Assembly (NCBI RefSeq): GCF_030450125.1
Contig: NZ_CP123923.1
Location: forward strand, 1,984,001-2,048,000
Origin: Streptomyces sp. WP-1
GTDB lineage: Bacteria > Actinomycetota > Actinomycetes > Streptomycetales > Streptomycetaceae
Length of the DNA: 64,000 nt
Direction of reading: 5' to 3'
Below the pieces are notes generated by a model. That model was not told where the DNA came from. It saw only the letters and a list, made by a program, of their open reading frames with translations, and made no database searches. This document shows, piece by piece, positions 26,537 to 35,656 of this stretch. Each line of letters opens with the position of its first letter. Within the stretch, counting starts at the first letter, position 1. A program made the position numbers and the translations under genes.

Positions 26537-27802
26537 TCAAGGCCGTTCGTCGTCTGGGGAGTTGTGCGCGCGGACGCAGACGCAGGGCAGCGGTCCGAAG
26601 CCGTTGAAGCCGCCGGTGGTGTAACTCGTGGCGTAGGCGCCGGCGGAGAGGATCCACACCGGGTCACCGGAGGCGAGGGACCGCGGGACGCGGACCGGGT
26701 GCAGGCCGGCGCCGTAGGCGTCGTCGCTGTCGCAGGTCGGGCCGGCGACGATCGCCGGTACGGTCTCCCCCGCGTCCGGCTGTCCGGGGAAGACCATGTG
26801 GTGGGTCAACTGGTCCATCTCGTAAAGGCCGTTGAACTTGCCGCAGCTGAGGTAGAGCCAGTGCGTGTCCTCGCCGTCCGGCCCGCTGCGGTGGGTGAGG
26901 CGGGCGACATGGGCGCGGACGGCGCCGTGGTCGGCGACCAGATGGCGGCCCGGTTCCATGACGAAGGTGACGGGGGCGAGGGCGCGCAGCCGGTCCATGC
27001 CCTCGCGGAGCACGGCGAAGATCTTGTCGAGGGGAGGGTCGAGGGGGTCGCCGTGACGGTCCCGGTAGCCGAGCGCGGGCAGTCCGCCGCCGAGGTTGAC
27101 GTGGTCCGGTACGATCCCCCGCCCGGCCAGCGCCGTCAGGGTCTCGGCGAGCAGGTCGAAGGCGGCCTGCCAGCCCTCGGCGGTCATCTGCTGGGAACCG
27201 ACGTGCACGGACAGACCGGCGGGGGTGAGGCCGGCCGAACGGGCCGTGTCCAGGATGCGTACCGCGTCCTCGGGGGCGCAGCCGAACTTGCGGTTCAGGC
27301 CCCACAGGGCGCCCTCCCCGCTGGTGGCGAGGCGGCAGAACACGCGGGCGCGGGGGGCGTGCCGGGCGATGGCGGTGACGTCCTCGACGCTGTCGGTGGC
27401 GAAGGTGCGGATGCCCTGGCGGTGGGCCTCGGCGATGTCGTGGTCGGACTTGATGGTGTTGCCGTAGTGGATACGGCTCGGGTCGACGCCGGTGCGGAGG
27501 GCTTGGGATATCTCGGCGGGGCTCGCGGCGTCGAAGCCCGCGCCGCGGGTGGCGAGGCAGTGCAGGACGTCGTCGACGGGGCATGCCTTGAGGGCGAAGC
27601 GGATGTCGGTGCCGGGGAGTTCGGTGAGGAGGGAGTCGTATTGGTGTTCTATGCCGGTGAGGTTGTAGACGATGCGGTCGGTGGCGGTGGTGGACAGGGC
27701 GGTGGTGAGTGCGTCTGTGGGGGTGCCGGGGAGTGTGGCCGGGCGGGTGCGGGTGCGTTGTGGTCGGTCGCGCGGTTCCTCGCGCCCCTTGGGGGCGCTC
27801 AT
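26537..27802 (-). CDS. Fold-III PLP-dependent decarboxylase (ornithine/DAP decarboxylase-like)
   Basis: A 421-aa enzyme of the alanine-racemase-fold decarboxylases. Visible residues: PLP Lys72 in FALKAC, HVGSQ, the phosphate-binding EPGRHLVADHG, and the cross-subunit catalytic Cys in AGPTCDSDDAYG. Substrates in the family are ornithine, lysine, diaminopimelate or related amino acids. ATG 27802 overlaps the upstream stop (ATGA). Residues 1 to about 20 (basic, SAPKGREEPRDRPQRTRTR) are encoded by the complement of a dispersed intergenic repeat, so the first family-like residues come only after about residue 35; a later start cannot be excluded. Confidence 0.88.
   Translation of the reverse strand: MSAPKGREEPRDRPQRTRTRPATLPGTPTDALTTALSTTATDRIVYNLTGIEHQYDSLLTELPGTDIRFALKACPVDDVLHCLATRGAGFDAASPAEISQALRTGVDPSRIHYGNTIKSDHDIAEAHRQGIRTFATDSVEDVTAIARHAPRARVFCRLATSGEGALWGLNRKFGCAPEDAVRILDTARSAGLTPAGLSVHVGSQQMTAEGWQAAFDLLAETLTALAGRGIVPDHVNLGGGLPALGYRDRHGDPLDPPLDKIFAVLREGMDRLRALAPVTFVMEPGRHLVADHGAVRAHVARLTHRSGPDGEDTHWLYLSCGKFNGLYEMDQLTHHMVFPGQPDAGETVPAIVAGPTCDSDDAYGAGLHPVRVPRSLASGDPVWILSAGAYATSYTTGGFNGFGPLPCVCVRAHNSPDDERP
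27744..27799. repeat. Dispersed intergenic repeat, copy 2, inside a coding start
   Basis: The sequence CGGGTGCGGGTGCGTTGTGG followed by TCGGTCGCGCGGTTCCTCGC and CCCCTTGGGGGCGCT is a full copy of the repeat seen at 10981, 30228 and 61981. It spans nearly the whole first 20 codons of the decarboxylase and ends at the ATG/stop overlap with the upstream gene. Confidence 0.6.
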
Positions 27803-29085
27803 GTGCGGGTCGCTTCGATCAGGGCGGGCCAGGCGTCGATCAAGTCCGCGTACGCCGTGATGTCCGAGGCGGCCTCGGTCAGCAACTCGTCGCGCTCGGC
27901 GTGCAGTTGGTCGGCGAACTCCGCGTAGCCGCCGCCCAGTTTGCGGTACGACGTGTCCAGGCGGTCCAGGCGCCAGAGGTTCTCGCCGGGGTCCAGGGTG
28001 GTGCTCTCGTGGAGGAACCCGGTGATCCGGTCGGGGCGGAGCCGGCCGTCGTCGTCCAGGAGGGCGGGGCCCGTGGCGGTCATGCGGTCGTAGACATGGT
28101 GGAAGTAGCGCATCGACAGCAGGAACTTCACGAAGCGGCGCTGATAGGCCGGGAAGCCGGTGGGGGTGCGGCGTTCGGGGGTGTGGAAGTTCTCGATGTG
28201 CCGGTTGTGGAGGATGCCGGGCAGGGTGGCGTCGTGGACCAGGTGGAGGAGGAAGTAGTCGCTGCCGATGGTGTCCGTGGCGGGCGGCAGCGGGACGCGC
28301 TCGTAGACGGCCCGGTCGAAGGCGATGTTGCACATGTCGACGCGCATCGGGTCGACCAGGGTGAGGGTCGAGCGGTCACCGGTGAACGGGGCGGTGCCCG
28401 CGCCGGTGAAGGACTCGGCGACCAGGTCCCGTTTGCGCTCCTCAGGCCAGTCGGTGGGCGCCCAGAGGCTGACGACGTCGTGGTAGACGGCCGGGTCGAG
28501 ACGGCGTATCTCCGCTATGTCGACGGAGAGTTCGCCGATGAAGGAGGCGCCGGCCATGGAGACCGGGCGGTGGGCGTGGGCCGGGTCCAGGTCGGTGTGC
28601 AGACCGGCGGCCGTCGCCTCGGCGGCCGGGCGGCCCAGCCAGGGCAGCTCGTGGTGGATGGGGAACACCGGTTGTCCGGCGTGGAGTTGATAGGTGCTGT
28701 CCGAGTCCCTGCGGTGCACGGAACGGCAGCCGAGCGCGGCGGCGAACAGGAAGGCGCGGTTGGTGCAGGCGCCGTAGGAGACGGCGGGCGGGAGCAGCAG
28801 GTGGAGGAGGTCGGAGGGCAGACCCGCTGAGGAAAGCAACTCGCTAAGCTTCGCGCGCTGTTGGTCCTCGTCCATGTGGTGGACGGTCACCTGGGGGATC
28901 TCGGGGAGCGCGGCGATCACCCGGAGGTGGTCGGCGCGGGTGGGGGCGTCGGCGGAGTCGAGGATCAGGAGGTGGACGTCCACGTCGAAGTGGCGGACGG
29001 CGTAGGCGGCCTCCTGGTGCAGGGCGGTGATCGTCGCGGGGCAGGCGCGGTTGGTGGGCAGGCTGAGGCAGATGCGGTGCTTCAC
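27799..29085 (-). CDS. GT-A-like protein of unknown role (DUF6271-type)
   Basis: A 428-aa protein that I recognise as DUF6271-like, with moderate certainty. It begins at a GTG overlapping the PhyH stop (GTGA). The N-terminal half resembles a GT-A glycosyltransferase: beta strands KHRICLSLPTNR and VDVHLLILDSADA, then RRDSDSTY with a DxD pair (D127, D129), and later SMAGASFIGELSVDI. The C-terminus is helical. Coupling to an oxygenase and an amino-acid decarboxylase suggests a biosynthetic step, perhaps transfer of a nucleotide-activated group. No reaction is known to me. Confidence 0.7.
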   Translation of the reverse strand: MKHRICLSLPTNRACPATITALHQEAAYAVRHFDVDVHLLILDSADAPTRADHLRVIAALPEIPQVTVHHMDEDQQRAKLSELLSSAGLPSDLLHLLLPPAVSYGACTNRAFLFAAALGCRSVHRRDSDSTYQLHAGQPVFPIHHELPWLGRPAAEATAAGLHTDLDPAHAHRPVSMAGASFIGELSVDIAEIRRLDPAVYHDVVSLWAPTDWPEERKRDLVAESFTGAGTAPFTGDRSTLTLVDPMRVDMCNIAFDRAVYERVPLPPATDTIGSDYFLLHLVHDATLPGILHNRHIENFHTPERRTPTGFPAYQRRFVKFLLSMRYFHHVYDRMTATGPALLDDDGRLRPDRITGFLHESTTLDPGENLWRLDRLDTSYRKLGGGYAEFADQLHAERDELLTEAASDITAYADLIDAWPALIEATRT

Positions 29086-30113
29086 TGGGCGTCGCCTCCG
29101 CCGGTCCAGGAGTCGAGGCCGAGCAACTTGCGGCCCAGGGGGTTGAGTTCGGCGGTGCCGTAGCGCGCCGCCTCGGGGCGGCGGGCGTCGCCGAGGAGGG
29201 TGGCGTTCCAGTCGGGGGTGGCCAGGGTGCGCCAGGAGTGCACGCGGGAGTCGCGCAAAGCGGTGTGCTCCTCCAGGGCGGGCATCATCGACAGGTACTG
29301 GACGGCCCGGACCCCGCGCTCCGAGTGGTTGGGGGCGACGCCGTGCGCGAGCAGCCCGTTGAAGATGAGCAGGTCACCGGCCTGGAGGTCGGGGCGGACC
29401 ACCGGGAACTCGGCGCGGTCGGCGTTCGGGCGGATCGGGTCGCGGCCGGGTGGCTGGGCGAGGCGCCATTCCTCGAAGCGGCGGAAGAGTTCGGGGGCGC
29501 ACTGGAAGCCGCCGAGTTCGGGGCGGGTGTCGTTCAGCGCGATGATGCCCTGCACGCGCTGGGGCAGCACGGCCAGGGTGGTGTCCACGTCCCAGTGCAG
29601 ATCGATGTCGAAGCCCTCGGTGGTGGGCTCGATCAGCGAGCGTGAACGGGTGCCGGTGTTGGGCGGGTTGAGGTTGAGGCGGTCGAGGGTGACCCACAGT
29701 TCCTCGCAGTCCCAGACGTCCACGAAGGCGTCGTGGACCCGCCGGCTCTGCCGGCTGTCCCAGAGGAGCTGGTGGTGGTACGACTCGACGAAGCCGTAGA
29801 TGAAGAGGTGCTGGTCGAGTTCGGAGCGGAAGTCCGGTCGCTCGTACCAGGTTTCCGGGCGGTCCGGGTCCAGGCCCTGGAACTCCCAGGCGAAGTCGAG
29901 GAGTTGCTTGGCCTCGCCGGGGGTGATGGCCTCGCGGACGACGACATAGCCGTACGTCTGCCAGAACGCGAAGTCCGCTTCCGAGAGCACCCGCAGCGGG
30001 CGGGACTTCTCGATGTCGCGCAACGGGGTCGGGGCGAGGTAGGTCTCGCCGTCGCCGCTGAAGTAGGGGCGGCCGGATGCCGCGCGGTGGAGGTAAGGGG
30101 CTGGTGTCTGCAT
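29082..30113 (-). CDS. PhyH-type Fe(II)/2-oxoglutarate dioxygenase
   Basis: A 343-aa oxygenase heading the operon. The iron triad is visible: H173 and D175 in DLHWDVD and the distal His257 in LLAHGVAP; Arg in SERGVRAVQ would bind 2-oxoglutarate. FWQTYGYVVVREAITPGEA is the usual PhyH N-terminal start. ATG 30113 has GGAG upstream. PhyH enzymes hydroxylate fatty acyl chains or amino-acid-like small molecules; the neighbours (decarboxylase, GNAT) favour an amino-acid-derived substrate. Confidence 0.88.
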   Translation of the reverse strand: MQTPAPYLHRAASGRPYFSGDGETYLAPTPLRDIEKSRPLRVLSEADFAFWQTYGYVVVREAITPGEAKQLLDFAWEFQGLDPDRPETWYERPDFRSELDQHLFIYGFVESYHHQLLWDSRQSRRVHDAFVDVWDCEELWVTLDRLNLNPPNTGTRSRSLIEPTTEGFDIDLHWDVDTTLAVLPQRVQGIIALNDTRPELGGFQCAPELFRRFEEWRLAQPPGRDPIRPNADRAEFPVVRPDLQAGDLLIFNGLLAHGVAPNHSERGVRAVQYLSMMPALEEHTALRDSRVHSWRTLATPDWNATLLGDARRPEAARYGTAELNPLGRKLLGLDSWTGGGDAQ

Positions 30114-30815
30114 GCGAGCACTCCGGGGTGACGGATGTGGGTGGCGGTGAGACATGTGCCGGTGGCATACGCGAGGGTGCGAAGGGGCCACGAGGATTTT
30201 CGAGTGGGTGGGGACGCGCCGCACGAACGGGTGCGGGTGCGTAGTGGTTGGTCGCGCCCCGCGGCGCAGCCGCATATCGAGGACGGTCCCGCGCGCCTGA
30301 GGGGCGCGGGGTACTCACCGGGGTGGGTGGGCTCGGCCCTGCCGGGTCGGGCCGGGCCCACCCTGCTTGGGATGGCGGCGGTCCGGACAGAAGGGGGTCC
30401 AGACCTGGGCCGGATGGGCCGCGCCCGATCCGTCCGGGACGGACAGGGCGCGGTTGGTCGGTTCGGTGGGGCTTCAGCTGGTCAGGGTGAGCGGCCCCGG
30501 GTGATCGGCGGATACGACCGGGGCCCTATGAGGGCCCGCCGGGGGTGGTCCGGTCAGGGGTGGCGCCCTGGGGCCCGTTTCGGTCGGCCTGGACGAAGTC
30601 CGATCCGGCCGCACGTCCCCGGGGCCCGCCCCGGTCGCAGGCCCACCGCGTCCCCGTGGGCCAATCACGCCCGCGCGGGCACCGGCCGAGCTGCCGTACG
30701 CGCACCGCGTCAAGCCGTACGCGCACCGCGACGCCCCCGCCCCGCCCGCCGTAAGCCCCCACGGACCCACCCCAGCCGGAACACCAGGGCTCCCCCGAGC
30801 CCTCGTACTCCCCGA
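30114..30815. other. 700-bp gap without a supportable gene
   Basis: Promoter side of the PhyH operon and 3' side of the das-type operon. It contains a copy of the dispersed repeat (30228-30310) and two 17-bp direct repeats GCCGTACGCGCACCGCG (30693-30709 and 30714-30730). The open frames that cross it have no family motifs and no ribosome sites. It may hold a decayed gene. Confidence 0.6.
30228..30310. repeat. Dispersed intergenic repeat, copy 3 (long form)
   Basis: Core CGGGTGCGGGTGCGTAGTGG followed by a module GCGGCG.AGCCGCATATCGA also present in copy 4 at 61981 but absent from copies 1 and 2, then a CGCGCGCCTGAGGGGCGCG ending. Confidence 0.55.
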
Positions 30816-32303
30816 TCAGCCCCGCACGACCGCCTCCGCCGCCGCGACCCCGCACACGCGCGCGGCGCCGTACGTGGCGATGTGCACGGCCCCCCGCGGT
30901 CTCGCCTGGGGCAGGCCCATTTCCACGACAACGGTGTCAGGGCGGGCGGCGAGGAGGGTGTCGAGGGCGGAGCGCATCCAGTCGTGGCGGTGTTCGTCGC
31001 GGACGACGGCGACGATCCGGCGGTCCCCGGCGGCGGCGAGGGCGCGGGCCCCCGCGTCCGTGCCGGTGAAGGAGCCGTCCGCGCTGCCGGGCACCAGCCG
31101 TCTCAGCTCGGCGGTGACGCCCCAGGGGGTCTGGTCGCCGACGGCGATATTGGGCTCGGGGTTGAACTGGGCGATGTAGACAGGGGAGTCGACGGGAGCG
31201 GCGGCCCCGGAGCGGGTCACGCGCAGCGCCCGGCGCGCGGCCGTCAGGCCGACCTCCGGTGCCGGTTCGGTGCGTGCCGCGTCGCCGCGCGCGCCGGCCG
31301 TCCATCGGGCCAGCTCCCGTACCCGGGCGGCCGCGTCGGCGAGCCGCTCCTCGGGCAGTTCACCGGAGCGCACGGCGGCCACGAGCGCGTCCCGCAGACC
31401 GAGCACGGTGCCCTCGTCGCACAGTCCGCCGCCCACGCAGATCGCGTCGGCGCCGGCCGCGATGGCGAGGACCACGCCGTGTTCCAGGCCGTAGGTGCCG
31501 GAGATGGCGCGCATCTCCATGCCGTCGGTGACGATCAGGCCCTGGTAGCCGAGTTCCTCGCGCAGCAGCTCGGTGAGGATGCGGCGGGAGAGGGTGCCGG
31601 GGCGGTCGGGGTCCAGGGCCGGGACGAGGATGTGCGCGCTCATGACGGCCCGGGTGCCGGCGGCGATCGCCGCGCGGAACGGGGGCAGTTCGCGGGCGAA
31701 GAGGGTCTCGGCGTCGGCGTCGATGCGGGGTACGGCGTGATGGGAGTCGATGTTGGTGTCGCCGTGGCCCGGGAAGTGCTTGGTGCAGGCGGCGACGCCG
31801 GTGGACTGCAGGCCCTCGACCCAGGCGGCGGTGTGCCGGGCGACGAGGTCGGTGGCGGCGCCGAAGGAGCGGACGCCGATGACCGGGTTGTCGGCGTTGG
31901 CGTTGACGTCGGCGGACGGCGCCCAGTCGAAGTTGACGCCGCAGGCGGCCAGGCGGCGGCCCAGCTCGCGGGAGACGGCGCGGGTGAGGTCGGGGTCGTC
32001 GACGGCGCCGAGGGCGTGGTTGCCCGGGAAGGACGAGCCGGTGCGCACATCGAGGCGGGTGACGTCGCCGCTCTCCTCGTCGATGGCGATCAGGAGGTCG
32101 TCCCGCTCGGCGTGCAACTGCGCGGTCAGGGAGGTGACTTGTTCCTCGGTGACGACGTTGCGGCCGAACAGGGCGACGGAGGCGAGGCCCTCACCGAGGC
32201 GGCGGCGCACCCAGTCGGGGGCGGTGGTGCCGTCGAAGCCCGGTTGCAGCACCGCGAGGGCGTCGCGGGTCAGGGTGTCTGGGCCGGTGGCGAGTGTGGT
32301 CAT
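30816..32303 (-). CDS. dasD: GH3 beta-N-acetylglucosaminidase, NagZ-like (DasD type)
   Basis: A 495-aa cytoplasmic GH3 enzyme; no signal peptide. NagZ signatures are clear: KHFPGHGDTNIDSHHAVP (about 175-192, catalytic Asp-His dyad) and the nucleophile Asp260 in VTDGMEM. A C-terminal domain (about 355-490) extends beyond minimal NagZ. ATG 32303 lies 6 bp after the dasC stop, with AAGGGATGA inside the dasC end. It would hydrolyse imported chitobiose to GlcNAc, matching dasD at the end of the S. coelicolor das operon. Confidence 0.9.
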   Translation of the reverse strand: MTTLATGPDTLTRDALAVLQPGFDGTTAPDWVRRRLGEGLASVALFGRNVVTEEQVTSLTAQLHAERDDLLIAIDEESGDVTRLDVRTGSSFPGNHALGAVDDPDLTRAVSRELGRRLAACGVNFDWAPSADVNANADNPVIGVRSFGAATDLVARHTAAWVEGLQSTGVAACTKHFPGHGDTNIDSHHAVPRIDADAETLFARELPPFRAAIAAGTRAVMSAHILVPALDPDRPGTLSRRILTELLREELGYQGLIVTDGMEMRAISGTYGLEHGVVLAIAAGADAICVGGGLCDEGTVLGLRDALVAAVRSGELPEERLADAAARVRELARWTAGARGDAARTEPAPEVGLTAARRALRVTRSGAAAPVDSPVYIAQFNPEPNIAVGDQTPWGVTAELRRLVPGSADGSFTGTDAGARALAAAGDRRIVAVVRDEHRHDWMRSALDTLLAARPDTVVVEMGLPQARPRGAVHIATYGAARVCGVAAAEAVVRG

Positions 32304-32309
32304 CGGACG

Positions 32310-33140
32310 TCATCCCTTCACGGCGCCGTCGGTCAGACCGCTGACAGCCTTGCGTTGCAGGAAGATGAAGAGGATCAGGATGGGCAGCGCGAACAGCGAC
32401 GAGGCGGCCATGGTGGCGCCCCAGTCGTCGCCGAAGGCGGTCTGGAACTGCGACAGCCACAGCGGCAGGGTCTGCTTCTCGATGTCCTTGTTGAGGATCA
32501 GGACCAGCGGGAACTCGTTCCAGGCGGTGATGAACCCGAACAGCGAGGTGGCCATGAGGCCGGGCGCGAGCAGCGGGAAGATCACCTTGCGGAAGGCCTG
32601 GAGGCGGGTGCAGCCGTCGACCATCGCCGACTCCTCCAGCTCCTTCGGCACGGCGGCGATGTAGCCGCGCAGCGTCAGGACGGTGAGGGGCAGCACCATC
32701 ATCGCGTAGAAGACGGTGAGCGGGATGAGGCTGTTCAGCATGTCGCCGTCGCGCACGATCATGTAGATGGCGATGATCATGACCTCCCAGGGGGCCATCT
32801 GCGCCAGCATGAAGGTGACGATGAACCCGCGCCGTCCCTTGAACCGCATCCGGGCGAGCGCGAAGGCGGCGAACAGGGCGATGACGAGCGACAGCAGGAC
32901 CGAACAGAGCGTCACGGTCACGGAGTTGGCGACCAGGGTCCAGAAGTGGTCGGCGTGGACCGCGCGGTCGAAGTGGCTGAAGGTGAAGTGCTTCGGGAAC
33001 CACACCGGGTTGTCGGTGATGATGTCGCCGGTCGGTTTGAAGGCCGTGGCGAACATCCAGTAGACGGGGAACACGAAGCCGACGAAGAGGACGACGGCGG
33101 TCGCGTTGGGCCAGATACGGCCGAAGAGCGAGCGCTTCAC
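32310..33140 (-). CDS. dasC: ABC sugar permease, MalG type (DasC)
   Basis: A 276-aa inner-membrane permease with six hydrophobic segments and the ATPase-docking EAA loop ELEESAMVDGCTRLQAFRKV. GTG 33140 overlaps the dasB stop (GTGA). It forms the transmembrane pore with DasB. As in other das and ngc systems no ATPase is encoded here; the shared MsiK protein elsewhere would energise it. Confidence 0.9.
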   Translation of the reverse strand: MKRSLFGRIWPNATAVVLFVGFVFPVYWMFATAFKPTGDIITDNPVWFPKHFTFSHFDRAVHADHFWTLVANSVTVTLCSVLLSLVIALFAAFALARMRFKGRRGFIVTFMLAQMAPWEVMIIAIYMIVRDGDMLNSLIPLTVFYAMMVLPLTVLTLRGYIAAVPKELEESAMVDGCTRLQAFRKVIFPLLAPGLMATSLFGFITAWNEFPLVLILNKDIEKQTLPLWLSQFQTAFGDDWGATMAASSLFALPILILFIFLQRKAVSGLTDGAVKG

Positions 33141-34135
33141 AGCTCGTCCTCCTCTTGCTTGAGCACCATGCGCAGGTAGTACGAGGTGATGACGAGCAGG
33201 GTCAGGATGGTGAGGAAGGAGATCGCCGCGCCGACCCCGAAGTGCTGGTTTCCGACGCCCTCGACGTAGGCGTAGATCGGCAGGGTCTCGGTGAGCCGGT
33301 CGGGTCCGCCCTCGTTCATGGCGAAGACCTGCGGGAACGCCTTGAAGACCCAGATGACCTCGAGGAAGGTCGTGGAGTAGAGGAAGGGCCGCAGGAAGGG
33401 CAGGGTCACCGAGGTGAAGCTCTGCCAGGCGCCGGCGCCGTCCAGGGAGGCGGCCTCGTACAGCTCCTTGGGGATGGTGGTCGTCGCGGCGTAGAGGTTG
33501 ATCGCGACGAACGGGATCGACTGCCACACGATGAGCAGGACGATCACCGAGAAGGTGGAGAGCTGGCTGCCCATCCAGTTGTAGTCGGCCATCGAGTGCC
33601 AGCCCAGCTTGTCCAGGACCCAGTTGACGACGCCGAAGCGCTGGGCGAACAGCCACTGGTAGACGGTGGTGGCGGCGATGACGGGCATGGCCCAGGCGAG
33701 GACGAGGCCCACCAGCAGGGTGAGGCGCATCTTCTTGCCGAGGCGGGCCAGCAGCAGTCCGATCAGGGTGCCGATCAGCATGATCAGGACGACGTTGGCG
33801 GCGGTGAACAGGACCGAGCGCTCGACGACCTTCCAGAAGTCCGAACCGGTCAGGACCTGCTGGTAGTTGTGGAAGCCGTTCCACTCGGTGAGGTGCTGGA
33901 TGAGCTGCCGCGGGTTGAGGTTCTGGAACGACAGCATGCCGTTCTTGACCAGCGGCCAGCCCAGCAGGACCAGTGTGGCCACCAGCGCGGGCAGCAGGAG
34001 GAGATAGGGGGCGGCGGCAAGGCGGCCCGCCGGGGACCGGGAGGCCCGCTCCGCACCGCGCGGCGGCGCCGGCGCCCCGCCCTTGCGGACAGCGGGCCCC
34101 CCGGCCGTGTCCGTGCCTTCGGTCTGCACTGACAT
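33137..34135 (-). CDS. dasB: ABC sugar permease, MalF type (DasB)
   Basis: A 332-aa permease with a Pro/Arg-rich cytoplasmic start, six or more hydrophobic segments (first YLLLLPALVATLVLLGWPLV) and the EAA loop ELYEAASLDGAGAWQSFTSV. ATG 34135 has GGAAGAGACG upstream. It overlaps dasC by 4 bp. There is a 110-bp gap to dasA with no hairpin that would clearly stop transcription. Confidence 0.9.
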   Translation of the reverse strand: MSVQTEGTDTAGGPAVRKGGAPAPPRGAERASRSPAGRLAAAPYLLLLPALVATLVLLGWPLVKNGMLSFQNLNPRQLIQHLTEWNGFHNYQQVLTGSDFWKVVERSVLFTAANVVLIMLIGTLIGLLLARLGKKMRLTLLVGLVLAWAMPVIAATTVYQWLFAQRFGVVNWVLDKLGWHSMADYNWMGSQLSTFSVIVLLIVWQSIPFVAINLYAATTTIPKELYEAASLDGAGAWQSFTSVTLPFLRPFLYSTTFLEVIWVFKAFPQVFAMNEGGPDRLTETLPIYAYVEGVGNQHFGVGAAISFLTILTLLVITSYYLRMVLKQEEDEL

Positions 34136-34245
34136 GAGTCGTCGTCTCTTCCGTGGCCGTACGAAATCGTGTGCCCCGCCGGGCGCCGAAGGACGCGGGC
34201 GGCGCAGGTGTGCCGGGGGCGTCGCTGGGACGCCCCGGCGCGGGG

Positions 34246-35523
34246 TCAGTTCTGCTGGGCCAGACGCTGGTTGATCTCGCCCTCGACGTCCTTGGCGGCG
34301 GCGGCCGGGGCCTTGCCGTTCAGCACGGCGGTCATGTACGACTTGATGGGGTTCGGGGTGTTCTCCACCGCGGCCCACTCGGGGATCAGCGGGGTGGTGC
34401 CGCCCACCGCGGCGCCCGGAGCCGCGGCCTCGGCGGCGGCGTTGCCCTTGAGGTTGCTCTCCAGGGACTCCTTGTTCGGGATGATGCCGCTCAGCTTGGC
34501 CAGCTCGCCCTCGTACTGGTCGGACAGGGCGACCTTCAGGAACTCCTTGGCCAGCGACTGCTTCTTGCTGTTCTGGGCGACCGCGAGGTTGGAGCCGCCG
34601 AGGAAGACGCCCTCGGGCTTGTCGGCGGTGGCACCAGGGATGGTGAAGTAGCCGAGGTCCTTCTCGATGGACTTGTTGGCCTGGATGGCGGTGGCCGCCT
34701 CCCAGCCCATGCCGATGAAGGCGCCGGTCTTGCCCTTGGCGAAGACGGTGGCCTGCTGCGGGGTGGCCTCGTCCTTGTCCTTGGGGGCCTTGGAGTAGGC
34801 GGCGTACTTCTTGTAGATCTCCATGGCCGCGGTGACCTTCGGGTCCGCGAGGTTGGAGACGTACTTGTCGCCCTGCTTCTTCACCAGGTCGCCGCCCTGG
34901 CCGACGATCAGGCCGTCCAGGAAGTACCAGTTCTGACCGGGCAGGTAGATCGGCTCGGCGTCCGTCTTCTTGCCGATGGTGTCGAGGTCCTTGAGGAACT
35001 CGTCACGGGTCTTCGGCGTGGACTTGATGCCGGCCTGGGCCCAGATCTTCTTGTTGTAGATGACGACGCGGTTGGCGAAGTACCAGGGGGCCGCGTACTG
35101 CTTGCCCTCGTAGACGGACGACTTGGAGACCGAGGCGGTCCAGTCGGCGCCGATGGACTGCTTGAGGTCGCCGAGGTCCGCGAGACCGCCGGTGGACGCG
35201 TAGGCCGGGGTCTGCGTGTTGCCGACCTCCAGGACGTCCGGCGGGTTGTCCTCCGAGAGAGCGGTGGTGATCTTCTGCTGGATCCCGTCCCACTTCTGGG
35301 TCTCGAACTTCAGCTTGGCGCCGGTCTTCTTCTCGAAGGCGGCCTGCACGTCCTTGGACCACTGCGGCGGCGCGGAGCCGTCCATGGTCCACACCGTCAG
35401 GGTCTGGCCCTTCCAGCTGCTGGGACCCGCGTCCTTGCTGTCATTGCCGTCGTTTCCGCCACACGCCGCAACGGAGACCATCATGCCCGCGATCACGATC
35501 GCGGAAGCGAGCTTGCGCTTCAC
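34246..35523 (-). CDS. dasA: Sugar-binding lipoprotein (DasA type)
   Basis: A 425-aa solute-binding lipoprotein. GTG 35523 is preceded by GAGGAGG. The signal peptide ends in lipobox SVAAC (Cys21). The mature part resembles the chitobiose-binding DasA (SWKGQTLTVWTMDGSAPPQW, GNTQTPAYASTGGLADL, GMGWEAATAIQAN, NAVLNGK-like NGKAPAAAAKDVEGEI). It heads the dasABCD-type operon and faces two dre-like sites at 35620 and 35645, so DasR repression relieved by GlcN-6-P-type ligands is expected. Confidence 0.9.
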   Translation of the reverse strand: MKRKLASAIVIAGMMVSVAACGGNDGNDSKDAGPSSWKGQTLTVWTMDGSAPPQWSKDVQAAFEKKTGAKLKFETQKWDGIQQKITTALSEDNPPDVLEVGNTQTPAYASTGGLADLGDLKQSIGADWTASVSKSSVYEGKQYAAPWYFANRVVIYNKKIWAQAGIKSTPKTRDEFLKDLDTIGKKTDAEPIYLPGQNWYFLDGLIVGQGGDLVKKQGDKYVSNLADPKVTAAMEIYKKYAAYSKAPKDKDEATPQQATVFAKGKTGAFIGMGWEAATAIQANKSIEKDLGYFTIPGATADKPEGVFLGGSNLAVAQNSKKQSLAKEFLKVALSDQYEGELAKLSGIIPNKESLESNLKGNAAAEAAAPGAAVGGTTPLIPEWAAVENTPNPIKSYMTAVLNGKAPAAAAKDVEGEINQRLAQQN

Positions 35524-35619
35524 GCCACCCTCCTCAGGGATGCCACTCAACCCCCCACGCCCTCGGCGGTGACCTGCGTACGACGCTGTTGCACGTAGGG
35601 CTCGGGACCTGGCCACTAA

Positions 35620-35631
35620 TGGTGTAGACCA
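35620..35631. promoter_or_regulatory. dre-like site 1 (DasR operator)
   Basis: TGGTGTAGACCA matches the dre core TGGTCTAGACCA at 11 of 12 positions; the 16-mer with flanks matches at 13 of 16. It is 97 bp upstream of the dasA start. Confidence 0.8.
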
Positions 35632-35644
35632 GTACGGTGGAGCT

Positions 35645-35656
35645 TGGCCTAGACCT
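35645..35656. promoter_or_regulatory. dre-like site 2 (DasR operator)
   Basis: TGGCCTAGACCT matches the dre core at 10 of 12 positions and lies 13 bp from site 1, so two dimers could bind side by side at the dasA promoter. Confidence 0.65.

Noticed and set aside
30135..33179. Long plus-strand open frame across the 30 kb gap and das-type genes
   Set aside because: No ribosome site or motif; it overlaps well-supported dasC and dasD genes.
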